A stretch of 64,000 nt of DNA from Gentiana macrophylla (lineage: Eukaryota; Streptophyta; Magnoliopsida; Gentianales; Gentianaceae). The notes beneath the pieces were generated by a model. It worked only from the letters and a program-made list of their open reading frames with translations, was not told where the DNA came from and made no database searches. Shown piece after piece: positions 23,003 to 35,639 of this stretch. Numbering within the stretch: position 1 is the first letter of the stretch; every line of letters starts with the position of its first letter. Location of the stretch: assembly GCA_026214975.1 (NCBI GenBank), contig CM047808.1:50161073-50225072 (forward strand), given 5' to 3'. Position numbers and translations under genes: made by a program.

Positions 23003-23606
23003 GGTAATATAATAAAAATATATTCAATATTAGATATTGACAATATATATATTGGAAATTATTTAATATAAGATATTAAATATATGACATATATGATTTT
23101 AAGGAAAATCCTTAATAAGATTAAGGTAAGTACTTAATGAGATAATCAATCAATTATCTAATTGATTTAATCATTATTCTATTGGGAAAATAGTTTCTTG
23201 TTCTATACTACACTCCAAGGAAAAGTGGCGCCATCTCTTCTTATAAAAGGGGAGTTGTGCCAAACTCTTTTGTATCACAATATTCTTGCAATATTCCAGT
23301 GAAAGAAAGAGAGAGTTCTTGAGAGAGTTTTGTGAGAAGAAGAAAAGGCGACCTAGCAGTCGACTTTTTCCAGTAGCAGTCCTTCGAGGATTTCGGCGGT
23401 CGTTCGTGTGGATTATCGCTAGAGACCGGACACTTGGACGGCACGGTGCTTGGACCATCAACCGTAGACAAAGCGTCGATCCAATTGGATCAACCAAGGT
23501 ATTCTCTCGTCTATTTCTTTTATGCTTGTTGCTTAAACGAAGTCTATCTTGGTAAAAGGAAATAAAAATTTTAAATTCCGTACGCTCCCGCGTAGATTTC
23601 CTAACA
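22620..23606 (+). mobile_element. Left-truncated copia-type LTR
   Basis: It ends AGATTTCCTAACA, and the preceding TTTTAAATTCCG matches the end of the copia LTR at 14835-16653, indicating a related family in the opposite orientation. TTATAAAAGGGG at 23240-23251 is a TATA box, followed by a leader rich in AGAGAG. A copia primer site does not follow, so this is a solo or truncated LTR. Confidence 0.6.
22919..22998. repeat. (AT)n microsatellite, about 80 bp
   Basis: Uninterrupted alternating AT, flanked by other TATATG-rich sequence inside the truncated LTR. Confidence 0.95.
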
Positions 23607-24245
23607 ATAATAACCCAGTACGGCCAAGTAGCCCGGGCAGAAAGGAAGCCTCAATCCGCATTCAAATTGTTCCCGATAAACGGTGCAATACCCCTCCGGT
23701 GGCCGGTATACGAAGCTATGGGAAGCAGAAGGGAACTGAGGGGTATATCTCTCCTTATCTACCTCGTATTTGTCATAGATATTGGTCATCCTATCCTGGG
23801 AAAGAATGGATTTTACGCCATAGCTACCTATAATCGCCCTAGTGGCCATCTAGGCTTCTGGGGTTACGACGAAGTTGGAAGTCCCAGACGAAGTACGAGA
23901 AATGGGTGGTGGAGAAACAGATAGAGGAATCCAAGGGATTTCTTCAAACACTACGCTACTTGTCTCATTTTGAAACTCAGGATCTATTTCAAATGGCCTA
24001 GTTCTGGATTTGTCTACTTCGGACTCATACTCGGATGCAAATAACTTTTCTATAGAAGAACTAGATGGGGATGATGCCCTCATCAACGAACGGAAGTTAA
24101 ATGAAAATAAAGGGAAGAACATACGCTTACTTGTAATAATTTGAAGAAGAAAAGGAGAGGAATCAGCAACGGCGTCGATCTTCCGATTTAAAGGCAATCG
24201 TGATAGGGGACGTTTGATGTGATGAGGGTTATAAACCCCAAACAC
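23601..24245 (-). pseudogene. Gypsy-type putative transposase/gag N-terminal fragment
   Basis: Read leftward, a serine-rich N-terminal region (24245-23850) is followed one frame over (23849-23601) by a segment containing VYRPPEGYCTVYREQFECG and LRLPFCPGYLAVLGYY. This matches the pattern of the plant 'putative gypsy type transposase' domain, where a glycine-leucine-arginine-leucine-proline block precedes a hydrophobic helix. The protein is cut by the truncated copia LTR at 23606. The two frames overlap with a single-base shift. Confidence 0.55.
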
Positions 24246-25025
24246 GTTCTTGGAAACTGTTCCACTTCAAGTAGTATGAGCGGAAACGCCTCGAAACCCG
24301 GAGTAGTTATCACAACGTCATAACGGAACTCTGCCAACTGGCAAGATAGGTTATCTTTAACTCTATAAGTCTATATGACAAAAGCCGAGCTTCGTCAGTG
24401 GCAGATCTGACCCGGCCAAAGCGCCCCGACCAGATCTGGAGGGCTTATGACGGAGGTCGGGCTAGCTCTTCCTACGTGTCATTTCATAAAGGATCAAACA
24501 ATAAATGAAGACAGAGAAATTATAATGTTAAGGCCAGGAGCCCTACTTCATGCTTAAGGATAAACCTACACCTAGGAGGGAGGTCTTATCTGATCTCTTA
24601 CTTAGACCACCGCAAGTCGGCTCGGTCGTTATGGAGGTCGGGTGAACGTAGCTCAGAATACAGTGGTCTTAAGGGGCTCGACGCAGGTCGGCCGGAGCCT
24701 TACTTATCCGACATTACACACATGCGTTTAAATATGAGATAAATGGATTGACATAAGAAAATCCTGACATTTAAATCAATCGTGATTATCTCCTAAATTA
24801 AAGGGATTGACATAAGAAAATCCTTGGAGGATACGAAATAGAGTCCGTATTGGACACGACACAGGCTTGCCATGGACGAGACGTCCTCTATATAAACGAT
24901 CCCAAGAACTACGAAGAGATTTGATTCCTGATTCATACACAGATACGTAAGCAACTGGAGATTCAATATCTCAGTTTCAGTCTAAACATAAACACAAAAA
25001 TCTTCTCTTTTCTTAGGGCTGTGAT
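24216..25025 (+). mobile_element. LTR-like block, copy 1 of an inverted pair
   Basis: It begins with GGTTATAAACCCCAAACACG and contains CCTCTATATAAACGAT at 24888-24903, a TATA box on the plus strand, followed by a leader. The reverse complement of the whole block recurs at 35640-36525 in the same order (landmarks GACGTCTC, CTCTTCGTAGTTCT, AACACGTTCT). I read both as LTRs of one family, moderately diverged. Confidence 0.65.
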
Positions 25026-25039
25026 ATTGTCCAATTGTC

Positions 25040-25710
25040 AATAGAAAAAAAAGAGAATTAGGGATAAAACAGTTTTTGGAAACATTTTTTTATAAGGAGA
25101 ATGACAACTCTCATCATTTTTATAGTCAGAAAGACAAAACAAAACAAAACAAAAAATTAAAAATATTAAAAAATATTTATTAATAAAAAATCAGATGCAC
25201 GAATGCTCCAGTTTTTTTTTTGTTTTTCTCTCTTTCCTTACCGATTTTCAAACACTCATATCTTTTGATCTAGATCTACAAACGTGATGAAAATTTCACT
25301 GGATTTTTTATTTTTTTGATGCTCTTCGTTTTGAGACTTGGTTCGATATAATTGCATCATTTTTCGTGAGATTCACTGTCGAAATTCACTCAGTAAATCC
25401 TGAAAATCAGTGAATATCGACAATGAATTTCGAACAACTATGAATTTCGACAGCGGATTTTATGAAATCAAGTCGGAATATGTTGAATGTGGTCTCAAAT
25501 AAAGAGTATGAAAAAAAAATTGGTGACTTTTTTTTTTCAAATTTAGAGTTCTAGATTGAGAGATATGGGGTTTCAAAAAAATGAATAAGAGAAAGTGTGT
25601 TGGTTTCTTTTAAAAAAAAATTAGTTTTTTTCTTTATGCAAAACTTTTAAAAAGCAATCATTCTCCCTAATTGATGAAATATTTGTGTCATTCTACCTAG
25701 AAAAAATATG
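25040..25710 (-). mobile_element. Foldback (palindromic) element, copy C
   Basis: It corresponds end to end to copy B (8025-8665) in reverse orientation. The arms are 25235-25345 and 25485-25590, with ACTCATATCTTTTGATCTAG on the left against GATTGAGAGATATG on the right. The centre is made of GTCGAAATTCACT-type mini-palindromes. The outer ends share the ATTAGGGATAAAA and GGAGAATGA blocks. Confidence 0.7.
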
Positions 25711-26350
25711 GTCCGAAATTACACTCAGACGATATCCAGGATCGTCACCACTCTAATAGCTATAAAGCTTTCCAAAACACAACCATCAGAGATGACCGAT
25801 ATCAAACGATGTCTAAAAATAAATATAATGAAAAAAAAAAAACAATTGGTGAAATTTTTAAGACTGGTGTAGATCTAGAATCAAAATTTATAGTATTTAT
25901 TTAAAAATAAAGCAGTCAAGCAGGCGCATGTTTTTTTGTTTCTTTTACTTAATATCTTTTAAAAATTGTCATTTTTCCTAATTAAGTATATATATTTTTT
26001 CTTATATTTTTAATTTGTTTTTTACACTGTGTCTTTGTTTTTCGATGTGAACTTTATGTTTCTTTTGTGGTAACTCTTTTTTTTAGGGTTGTGGTAGTTT
26101 TTTATTTTAAAGTCTCCGGTATCCGTAATCAACTGGTCCGACTTGTCTGAAGTTCGGTCCGGTTGTAGTAACTTCTTAGAATCATCTTTTGTGGAACTAA
26201 TTTCCTTTTTGGTATGTTTTATAAGACAATTAATGATAGCATTTTGTCTAAATGTGACTTAATCTCAGTAAAAAAAATGTGTTAAAATATGGATTTTATT
26301 AACACCCCGTAATTACCTTCAACATCATGTTTATATGTTAATGTTAAAAT
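25711..26350. other. AT-rich DNA upstream of RPS12, no gene
   Basis: No coding frame or recognised repeat except short poly(A)/poly(T) runs. TCCGGTATCCGTAATC near 26115 is unassigned. Confidence 0.4.
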
Positions 26351-26357
26351 TTACTGA

Positions 26358-26595
26358 CGGGCCTTAGTTACTTCCGGTATTAGATCTTGTCGGAAGTAAT
26401 AAACGGGTAAAAATACCAAAAAAAAAATAATAATAAAAAAATAAAAAAAAATCTGAAAAATCAAGCTTTTTTTTCGTACCTGTATGCAAAGTTTTTTGTG
26501 TTGGGCCTTCCAACTTGTCCAGCCCTTTTGTTGACTAATATTGATGTCCAGCCCTTTATGAGGTTTAGGGTTTTCCCATGAACAATATATATAAA
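26358..26595 (+). promoter_or_regulatory. RPS12 promoter: site II elements, telo-box, TATA box
   Basis: TGGGCC at 26502-26507 and GGGCC near 26359-26363 are site II-type elements bound by TCP factors. TTAGGGTTT at 26565-26573 is the telo-box (AAACCCTAA) on the other strand. TATATATAAA at 26586-26595 is the TATA box. Telo-box plus site II is the standard pairing in promoters of plant ribosomal protein and other growth-related genes, and gives coordinated expression in dividing cells. The likely start site is the C-rich CCCCCCGTCTCCTCCC around 26612-26627. Confidence 0.8.
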
Positions 26596-26705
26596 CACAT
26601 AACTTGTTAATCCCCCCGTCTCCTCCCAATTAAGCAGATCTCTCGGTGGTTTTGTGCCCTCAAGCTTCTCAGTCTGCTACCGATTCTCACTTTCCCACCT
26701 TTAAG

Positions 26706-27760
26706 GTTTGTTTGTATATTGGATTCAGTAGTCAGTTTAATTCTATTTAAGTTTTCTCGCTACAATTCTTTTTCCTAGTAAGTCCCATCGGTACATTATA
26801 CAGGATTATCGCTTTGTTTCTTAATGGTAGGGTTTTGGTTATAGTATAGAAATCGATTGAATGTCTGCCTGTTGATTTAAGCATAATTTTGTAAGGAGAC
26901 TGTGCATGTAAATCGTTGTACAAATTTTCAAAAATTCTTACTTTTATCTTTTGTTTTCAGCTCCCATTGATGTTTGAATTTCATTTTGCTTTAGGACCTC
27001 TAGGGAATGTTTCCTATTTAAGGGATGTTAAATGGATTGGTAATTGAGATGCAAATGCTGTTTTTTTTCAGTTACTTGTGTTGGATTCATGAGTTATTTA
27101 GGCTGTCTCTTGGTGAATGCACAGCATAGTTCGAAGCTCTAAATCTAACGTTTGGAATTGAATAGATGTGCAAGTAGAAACATATATGTTTTGATGACAT
27201 TGTGCAATCGCCATAAAGTGATAGCCAAAGCTTCATTGGATTGGTTTCTGTAATTGTTTCCCCAATGATTCTGTCTTTCACGCAAGTTGAATTGCCAATG
27301 TTTGGCGATTTATTGGTTTCTTTTATTTAAGTTTTAATTGCCATGATGCGGTGAAAGTCCTATAGATATTTATGTTCCAAGTCAGTGTTTGTGGTTCAGT
27401 AATGAGTGCAAATGAATAATAATGGCATACATTAGAATCGTCATTTTGACTGGCTTCTTATAAATGCTGTTCTTATGTTTCATTTTATTGTTAAGTACTA
27501 CATCAGGTCTTCGTTGTGCTTGTAGGTATTGTTCTGTCTTTGGTGCACTCCTTGCTATAGTATCTTAAACAATGATTATTGTTCTGTCTTTGGTGCACTC
27601 CTTGCTATAGTATCTTAAAAGTATTTTTTTTTTTAAACAATGATTATTTATTAAAATAATTATCTTTTCGGTGTTTACTATGCACCCTTTAAGGTCAGTT
27701 CTTTCCTCTCTATGACCCTTTTTCCTGATGTGTGTCTGTCCAACATCTCTGTTGCTGCAG
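26706..27760 (+). other. 5'-UTR leader intron of RPS12
   Basis: The leader exon ends CCTTTAAG at 26705 and the intron runs from GTTTGT to TTGCTGCAG at 27760, after which GTCTGACTAAGAAG leads into the start codon 36 bp on. Leader introns are usual in plant ribosomal protein genes and often raise expression. A 50-bp tandem duplication sits inside it (27527-27626). Confidence 0.75.
27527..27626. repeat. 50-bp tandem duplication in the RPS12 leader intron
   Basis: TATTGTTCTGTCTTTGGTGC begins at 27527 and 27577, and the two units are nearly identical over 43 bp. A partial third trace (AAACAATGATTATT) follows at 27635. Confidence 0.85.
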
Positions 27761-27796
27761 GTCTGACTAAGAAGATTCACTTACCAGGAAAAGAGA

Positions 27797-28888
<1,092 letters not shown>

Positions 28889-29129
28889 TTGTATCGAATC
28901 AGGGCCTTGGATGTAGGTGCCATTTTGGTGCTAAATCGTATAAACTTTCATGTTTGTTAGACATTTTTGGTTCCTTCTCGGTGATTTGCTTGTCAGAACT
29001 CAGAATTTGACGATGAAGCCTGTTATATCTTGATAATTTATGTCTTCCTACTTGTGTGTGTTAAGTTGGTTGTTTTTGTTGCAAGGATGTTTAATGAGGA
29101 TGAAATTGATTTATAAACAATGATAGGTC

Positions 29130-29943
29130 TGCATTAAATTTCTACTACATAATCATTGACAGTTTGGTGATAGTGGGTATCTTGTAATTTATGTATTGGG
29201 CTATCATCACATAGTGTACCATCAAAATTGCCTTTTCCTGATTGCAACCCATTGAAATGCCTCATCGGTGAAATCCCCTGCAAGTATACACTGAACATAG
29301 TCATCATCCACAATGATTTTGATGGAACCAGTATCATGTTTGGTCCAATTGGTCGGAAAAAGGGTTGGGGTTTATTGGATCCGTGTATGTCAAAGCAGAG
29401 CCTTTTGGTATGCGGTGAGCAAGGCGGTGGTTTGAATGAGGATTCTAGCGAGCCAAATAGACCAAAGAAGCATGCAGACCACGTCAGCATCAATCGGGTG
29501 ATGGTTACGTAGAAGAACATAGAAGTCTGCAAAAGAATGGTGCTTCAGCTTGGAGAGTGACTAAAATTAATTGTAGTTCCTTCCGGAATAATGGTAGACA
29601 AATTATCTGAATCTTAAGCAGCTTTCCCATAACTTAACCAATGTCATCAAAGGTTTTTCCTTAAATTTTCCTTTCAATCTCACATTCTTACACGAACACT
29701 TGGTTTGTAACATATAACCATGATCTTTGGTCAACTGGGAATTTCAGAAAATGAGCAGAAGAGTTCAGTTATACCACTAGAGCGGCGGGCAACTACCACA
29801 ACTAAAGCAACAAACATGGGTTGTTTCAGGAATTTGATGATACGGGTCGAAATTTTCTCAAATTTAATAATTACTAAACTTAGTCTTATACGTTATACGA
29901 GTAGTTCAATACGCGTCACTATATAAATAATAAGCAGGTCAAC

Positions 29944-29944
<1 letters not shown>
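29130..29944. other. Intergenic, unassigned
   Basis: A frame of 94 codons (29228-29512, plus) overlaps one of 132 codons on the other strand (29532-29134). Neither shows a family I recognise. A decayed gene fragment is possible. 29720-29944 shows nothing. Confidence 0.3.

Positions 29945-29946
<2 letters not shown>

Positions 29947-30001
<55 letters not shown>
29947..30001. repeat. (TA)n microsatellite at the proposed Helitron 5' end
   Basis: About 55 bp of alternating TA. A second TA array of similar length begins right after the Helitron 3' end (34794-34843). Confidence 0.95.
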
Positions 30002-30003
<2 letters not shown>

Positions 30004-30089
30004 AAGCAATTTAGCGTTCTTCAATTACCCACCCAAACCCGGTAATAAAAAATAAAAATAAACATAAATACTTCCGCATCCAACAAAAT

Positions 30090-30450
30090 CTGCCACATTA
30101 ATAAAACAAATAATATTACTAAATTAAAAAAACCAGTCGTATTTAATGAAAATCAAAAATACTCCAGCATTTACTCAAAATAATATTATGCCGTAATAAA
30201 AAATCAATAAAATCTGCCAAATTAATAAAACCAATAATATTACTAAATTAACAAAACCAGCCGTATTTAATGAAAATCAAAAATATTCCCGCATTTACTC
30301 AAAATAATATTCTGCCGTAATAAAAAATCAAAAAATTGTGCTGCATTGAAAATAAAAAATACGGCCGCATTTACTCAAAAAAAAATATCAAAAAAATTCT
30401 GCCGCACATTATTTGAAAAAATACGGCCGCATTTACTCAAAAAAAAATTC
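30090..30450. repeat. ~105-bp direct repeats in the Helitron 5' region
   Basis: Two clear copies contain AAAATCTGCCA-ATTAATAAAAC, TAATATTACTAAATTA, AAACCAG-CGTATTTAATG and GCATTTACTCAAAATAATAT, followed by degenerate GGCCGCATTTACTCAAAA units to 30450. Confidence 0.75.
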
Positions 30451-31344
30451 TCCCCCATTTTTATATCAACACATATTATTCCCATCATTTGCATTTCTCC
30501 CAATTCTCGATTTATTATTTCCAAATTACGCATTCATTTCTCCCTGCAAATAAATCTATCAAGGTACACATTTCCACGAGTTTCCCCAATTTCCCATTCA
30601 TGTCTGATGTTTTTATACAAACTATTGAAAGAGTACACATTTTTCACTGTGTTTGATTTTTTTGCCAGGTTGCAAAGTTGTTAGGGCCGCCCATATTTGA
30701 AGCTTCACACACTCTCAATCCATTAATAATTATCAAGTAATTTCTTTTCTCCATGGTCTTGGTCTTTGGCTGATTATCTATGGATACAGAGATTCAATGC
30801 TATTGGTGTTATTCTTCTAATGAACATAAAAAAAAAATCCAGATAATACCAAAAAAAAAAAACAAAAAAAAAAAAACAAAACAAAATCCAGTTATTACAA
30901 CAAAAAAAAACAACACAACCCGTCCCATTTCTATAAAAAAAAATGATAATCAGATTTTCTACCCCATTGCCATTGCTAATTTTACCTTTTCTTCACCAAT
31001 GATTCTTTTTTTTCCCCTCCAGGTTTATGAGTTATCATTAACGAATCGTCAATTCTGGCCTTTCCATTTCATCACATCAAAGCAATCATAACCACTATCA
31101 AAGCAATCATAACCACTGAAGAGGTAATTACATGGAACAATGTTTTTTTTTTTTACTTGATTTAAGGGATATTCTATTGCGTAGAGAATTTACAAAACCA
31201 ATTAATATTTCTCAAGTAATTTATTTTATATCTTTATTCATTTTATCATATTCTGCATGGTTTAATTCAAGTTCATGTTTTTCCTATTTTGATTTTTCTA
31301 AGGGCTATCAAATATGTAATTACTGTTTTCACTTCTTTTTCCCG

Positions 31345-31690
31345 GTTTAAAATTCATATATGGATCCACTAAAAAAATCATATATGGAATTATTGTTTTT
31401 TCTGTTTTGTTTTGAAAAAATATTCCACATGTAAAATCATCTACACAATTATTTTTTCCTTTTACGTATAGTAAAATAGTGAACATTAACATTAGAACAC
31501 ATTTAAAATGGAGTGTTTTAATGAGAATCAACATTAAATGTTCAAAGATTCACACGTTTTTTAATTCCATTAGGTATGATATACATTATTTTTATTTATT
31601 TTTTGTGTTTTCTTTTGTGCCATATATGGATCCACTAAAAAAAAAATTCATATATGGAATTATTGTTTTTTCTGTTTTGTTTTGAATTTT
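31345..31690. repeat. Two direct copies of ATATGGATCCACTAAAA...TTTTGTTTTGAA
   Basis: A ~60-bp block starting CATATATGGATCCACTAAAA and ending TTTTCTGTTTTGTTTTGAA occurs at 31356-31418 and 31621-31687. Confidence 0.8.
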
Positions 31691-31769
31691 TTTAACCCAA
31701 TAACTCATTCAAAGCAGTAGAGAATTTAACCGGTTAGATTTCATTCAAAAAAATGAAAAAAGGTTGCAC

Positions 31770-33200
31770 ACAAAAATACCATAAATACCACCATAAATAC
31801 CATAGTAACAAATAAAATGAAAAACATAATTAAAAAATAGAGAAAAAAAACACTGTAAACAAAAATACCATAAATACCACCATAAATACATTTAACGGAA
31901 TCATTCTAACAAAAAAAAATGGTAAACCCTACCATTAAGGGTCCCCTCACCCCCGATCCCACAGGAAAGTGAGGAGAGGTTAATCAGTAACCTAAAGTAA
32001 GCTCAACATGGGTTGCGCTTTGAAACCTCTGCATTGAAGGGTGTTATCAATCGGAAATCAACCCCATTACTGGGAATCGAACCGTGACATCAGGAACAGG
32101 TTAGAAATTGTATTACGCACCCATGTCTTCACCGCTGACCTCCAACAAAATGCAAAACGTAATTAATAAAAGGAGGAATCTATGGACTAAAAAAAACAAC
32201 TCTATTTCGTCAAAGGAAAAAAAAACTGTGACAAAAAATGCATAATCAATACCATAAATACCAGTTATATTTTATGATACCTAACATAATAAAAAAGATT
32301 TGAAAGAATAAAAAACATACCATGGGTACCATTTATATTTTATGAAACAACATAAAGTTTACCTAAAGATTTCAAATAATAAGAAGCAAAAACACGGAAT
32401 TGGTGTATTGAATAAAACGAGGAACATAATAAAAAAAGGCGGAATTATATTTTATGATCCGTAACATTAAAAAAAAAACGATTTGAAAGAATAAAAAAAC
32501 AAGGAATCAGTGGTGTATCGAATAAAATGCGGAACATAATAAAAAAATATATTTTATTATCTCTAACATAATAAAAAAAGATTTGAAAGAATAAAAAAAA
32601 AACACCATAAATACATTTAACGGAATCATTCTAACAAAATGCAAAACGTAATTAATAAAAGGAGGAATCTACGGACTAAAAAAAAACAGCTCTATTTTCG
32701 TCAAAGAAAAAAAAACTGTGACAAAAAATGCAGAATCAATACCATAAATACAATTTATATTTTATGATCCCTAACATAATAAAAAATATTTGAAAGAATA
32801 AAAAACATACCATGGATACCATTTATATTTTATGAAACAACATAGAGCTGTTTAAAGATTTCAAATAATAAGAAGCAAAAACACGGAATTGGTGTATTGA
32901 ATAAAATGAGGAACATAATATTAAAAAAAAGGCGGAATTATAATTTATGATACGTAACATAAAAAAAAGATTTGAAAGATTAAAAAAACATGGAATCAGT
33001 GGTGTATCGAATAAAATGCGGAACATAATAAAAAAAAGGCGGAATTATATTTTATTATCTCTAACATAATAAAAAAGATTTGAAAGAATAAAAAAAACAC
33101 GGAATCAGTGTAACAAATACAATGCGGAACATAAATAAAATCTTTTTTTAAATACGGAATTGAACATAATAAAAACACGGAATCAAGGTGCCAAAATAAA
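31770..33200. repeat. Tandemly duplicated AT-rich block in the Helitron
   Basis: The span 31880-32600 is followed by a second copy at 32600-33060, sharing ATACATTTAACGGAATCATT, ATGCAAAACGTAATTAATAA, the ACTGTGACAAAAAATGCA block and an ACATACCATGG-TACCATTT block. A smaller unit (CGGAACATAATAAAAAAA...TTTGAAAGAATAAAAAA) recurs about six times. Two minus-strand frames of 60-67 codons here are by-products. Confidence 0.8.
31915..32143 (-). mobile_element. tRNA-derived SINE with target-site duplication
   Basis: On the minus strand a B box (GGTTCGATTCCC, plus 32072-32083) and an A-box-like GGTCAGCGGTG lie near the 5' end, and the element ends in a T run, as in Au-type plant SINEs. AACAAAA flanks it at 31908-31914 and 32144-32150. 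The neighbouring duplicate at 32600-32650 has the same flanks fused without the element, i.e. the empty site. Confidence 0.85.
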
Positions 33201-33775
33201 ATATTTTTTTAAATACGGATTTTTTTTTGTGGGTTGCAAGTGAACAACTATCAAGGTAACTATACTATGTGGTAAATATAAATTTTCAACTTACAAAATT
33301 ATTAATTTTGTATCTCGGTTGTTTTGTAGGAACAGTTTTACAAACAACAAAGTTCACAAAGTTTTATCTTGATTGCCGCTCAGTAATATGCACACGTCAC
33401 ATCGGTGGTAGTAAATTTCAAATAATCTAAATGCAGAATATCTATACACTTTTACTAGCTAATGAATGTGGATTGATTTATACAATCGTTCCTTATGGAA
33501 TAATCATGTAATACAATGTAACAGGTATACAGGGGATATTTGTGCTCAACGTTTGGTTCACTGGGCAAGACGATCAGCGCACAAATCCAACAACTTGGTA
33601 TTGATAGCCAATACGAAGATAATTACTGATAGAAGATTTGATTTGTGCCTAATGTACTACATATTTCATATGGCTAAAGTCTACTTCTTTTGATGTATTC
33701 ATTGTTTATAGCTAAAAACTATAAGAACGCGAAATGTGACAGGTGAAACATTTTCGCATTCTTCTTCGCTATTGA

Positions 33776-33896
33776 TATGTTATCACGATAACATGTTTTA
33801 TGAGTCATGCAATAAATGTAATATGGAGGTGCATGTTGAACAAGGAAGTAAGATGTGTTCCGGATGCCGTGCGGCCGTCCCTCCGTACATTGCGGT
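33776..33896 (+). pseudogene. RPA1 C-terminal zinc-ribbon-like exon in the Helitron
   Basis: Reads FYESCNKCNMEV...GSKMCSGCRAAVPPYIA: C-X2-C, then 12 residues, then C-X2-C, followed by P-x-Y, the pattern of the replication factor A C-terminal single-strand DNA-binding domain. A GTAAAT donor-like site follows at 33897. Another fragment at 34195-34390 (VDGRQRFEQC...GHFYTFVL) may be the next exon. RPA-like genes are frequent passengers of plant Helitrons. It looks partial and I would not call it functional. Confidence 0.55.
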
Positions 33897-34766
33897 AAAT
33901 ATCGTTCTCTATAGTCATTATTGTTCACATATTACAATTTACATACTTATTCATTTCGATTTTTATTTTCCGATTTATCGCATTTAGCGAAATATTAGAC
34001 ACCACCGGTGGTTTGCCAATATGCTTGGATGGTGTGGAGTCTTGAGTTTCTTCTCCGCTCTACGCTTTATTGTTACAAAATAGTTTGAAAACGGTAATGA
34101 AAGATTATCACTTAGATTAACAATTAATTGTCGAACCCGATTTGATTATCTTGCTGAAATATGATAAAATCCACAAATGTTTCAATTGTATAGGTTGATG
34201 GACGTCAGCGTTTTGAACAGTGCATAAATAAGTTGTTGGGTCATTTTTACACGTTCGTGCTACACGCTCCACCAACGCCACATTCTAACGAACCTCCAGA
34301 AACTGCATTTATACTGAAAGTGGATTGGGGTGAGGCATGTGCTCATGCTTTCAAACGCATGCATAAAAGAAAACAAACACAACGTAAATTTTTTTAGAGC
34401 CATAATAACTTATATTTATCCCTGATATTTTAATATTTAATAGTTTATATTGTTGTTGCTTCGATGTCATTTTATCTTTTCACGCCGTAACAAAATCTTC
34501 AATTACTTTCCTCAGGTGATTAAGATTGAGTGACTTGGTCGTTGTGGATGATAAGGCTTGGTCGTTGCGGCTTGGTCGTTGTGTGTTTTATATACTATTT
34601 CATAGGGACAACTTATGATTCATGTAGATGATCGGGATCGAGTTTATTACTTATGTACAAGATATATCATTTTTGTTTTCTTTCATTCTCGCTTACTGAT
34701 TGCAATAAAACATATATTTATGAGTTTAGATGTTTTTTATTCCACGATGCATTGGCGTTCGGCGGT

Positions 34767-34792
34767 CCGTGCAATGCACGGGTTATTGACTA

Positions 34793-34793
<1 letters not shown>
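34767..34793 (+). other. Helitron 3' terminal hairpin and CTAG
   Basis: CCGTGCA-A-TGCACGG forms the terminal stem, followed by GTTATTGA and CTAG. The next base is T, the expected host side of the insertion. Confidence 0.75.

Positions 34794-34843
<50 letters not shown>
34794..34843. repeat. (TA)n microsatellite
   Basis: About 50 bp of alternating TA immediately after the Helitron CTAG. Confidence 0.95.
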
Positions 34844-34850
<7 letters not shown>

Positions 34851-35639
34851 ACCTCAATGTAATTTTTTTTTTACGGGTCGGCTGACCCAATTGTTATAAG
34901 GTGGAGCCGCCACCAGCGATAAACTTAAAATTTGAACTCCAACGACAACAATAGCTTGGAATTCTTGAAAGAAATAATTCCTTTCTCAATGGAGCCTGAA
35001 AGAAGTTTTGTTTAATAAGAAAATCAGGTATCAGGTTTTACATAAACGATTTTATTAAATTATTTGCAAAAAGAGTTATATATAATTTATTTCAAACAAT
35101 AAATAAATTTGTAGGAGTTTGTCATAATATGTGAAGTTTGAAGATTTCTAACAATTTCTGTAAAACTAAACTTTCCCGAAAAGTTTCAAAGTATATTGAC
35201 GATGCTGGAAATCGTTGGGTTTAAATCTGGGGCCGTTTAATCTAATGGTAAAGGATTCAAGATCGAAAATAAGAACAATAGGAATAAAGGGACGCTTTTT
35301 TAGGGTGATTTTAGACTGAGCCTGGATATTTTCCCAAGTTGTCTACGTATCCTTTTATTTTTTTTTGAACAACAAAAAATTATCATATATCAGCAAGATG
35401 CTAAAAGATTAGAAAAATTGTCCAAAAAATCATATCAAATAAAGAAACCAAGCTACAGTAAAAAAAGAGAACCATCCGCAAGAAAACAAGTTCAAAAGCC
35501 GGCTGCATTTCTTCTCCAAACAAAAAGTGATCCAACAACGGTCTTCCAAAAATTAAGTTGCCGCAGTCAACGGATTTGCCTTCCATTTATCCCACTACGG
35601 CTTTCTTAGAAGTTTATAATTTGATAACCAAGAGAAGGA
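34844..35639. other. AT-rich DNA, no supported gene
   Basis: Short frames on both strands at 35401-35609 overlap each other. I recognise no family. Nothing else seen. Confidence 0.35.

Larger units (their letters stand above)
29945..34793 (+). mobile_element. Probable non-autonomous Helitron
   Basis: The 3' end is diagnostic: the inverted repeat CCGTGCAATGCACGG at 34767-34781, eight bases, then CTAG at 34790-34793 followed by T. Plant Helitrons end in a GC-rich hairpin about 10 bp before CTRR and insert between A and T. The interior holds an RPA-like fragment, common in plant Helitrons, and no complete Rep/helicase. The 5' end is uncertain: TC at 29945-29946 just before a TA array is my best candidate, but it is not preceded by A. 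AT microsatellites abut both proposed ends. Confidence 0.65.

Noticed and set aside
29134..29532. A possible gene on either strand at 29.1-29.5 kb
   Set aside because: The two overlapping frames have no recognisable motif, splice partner or promoter; left as unassigned.
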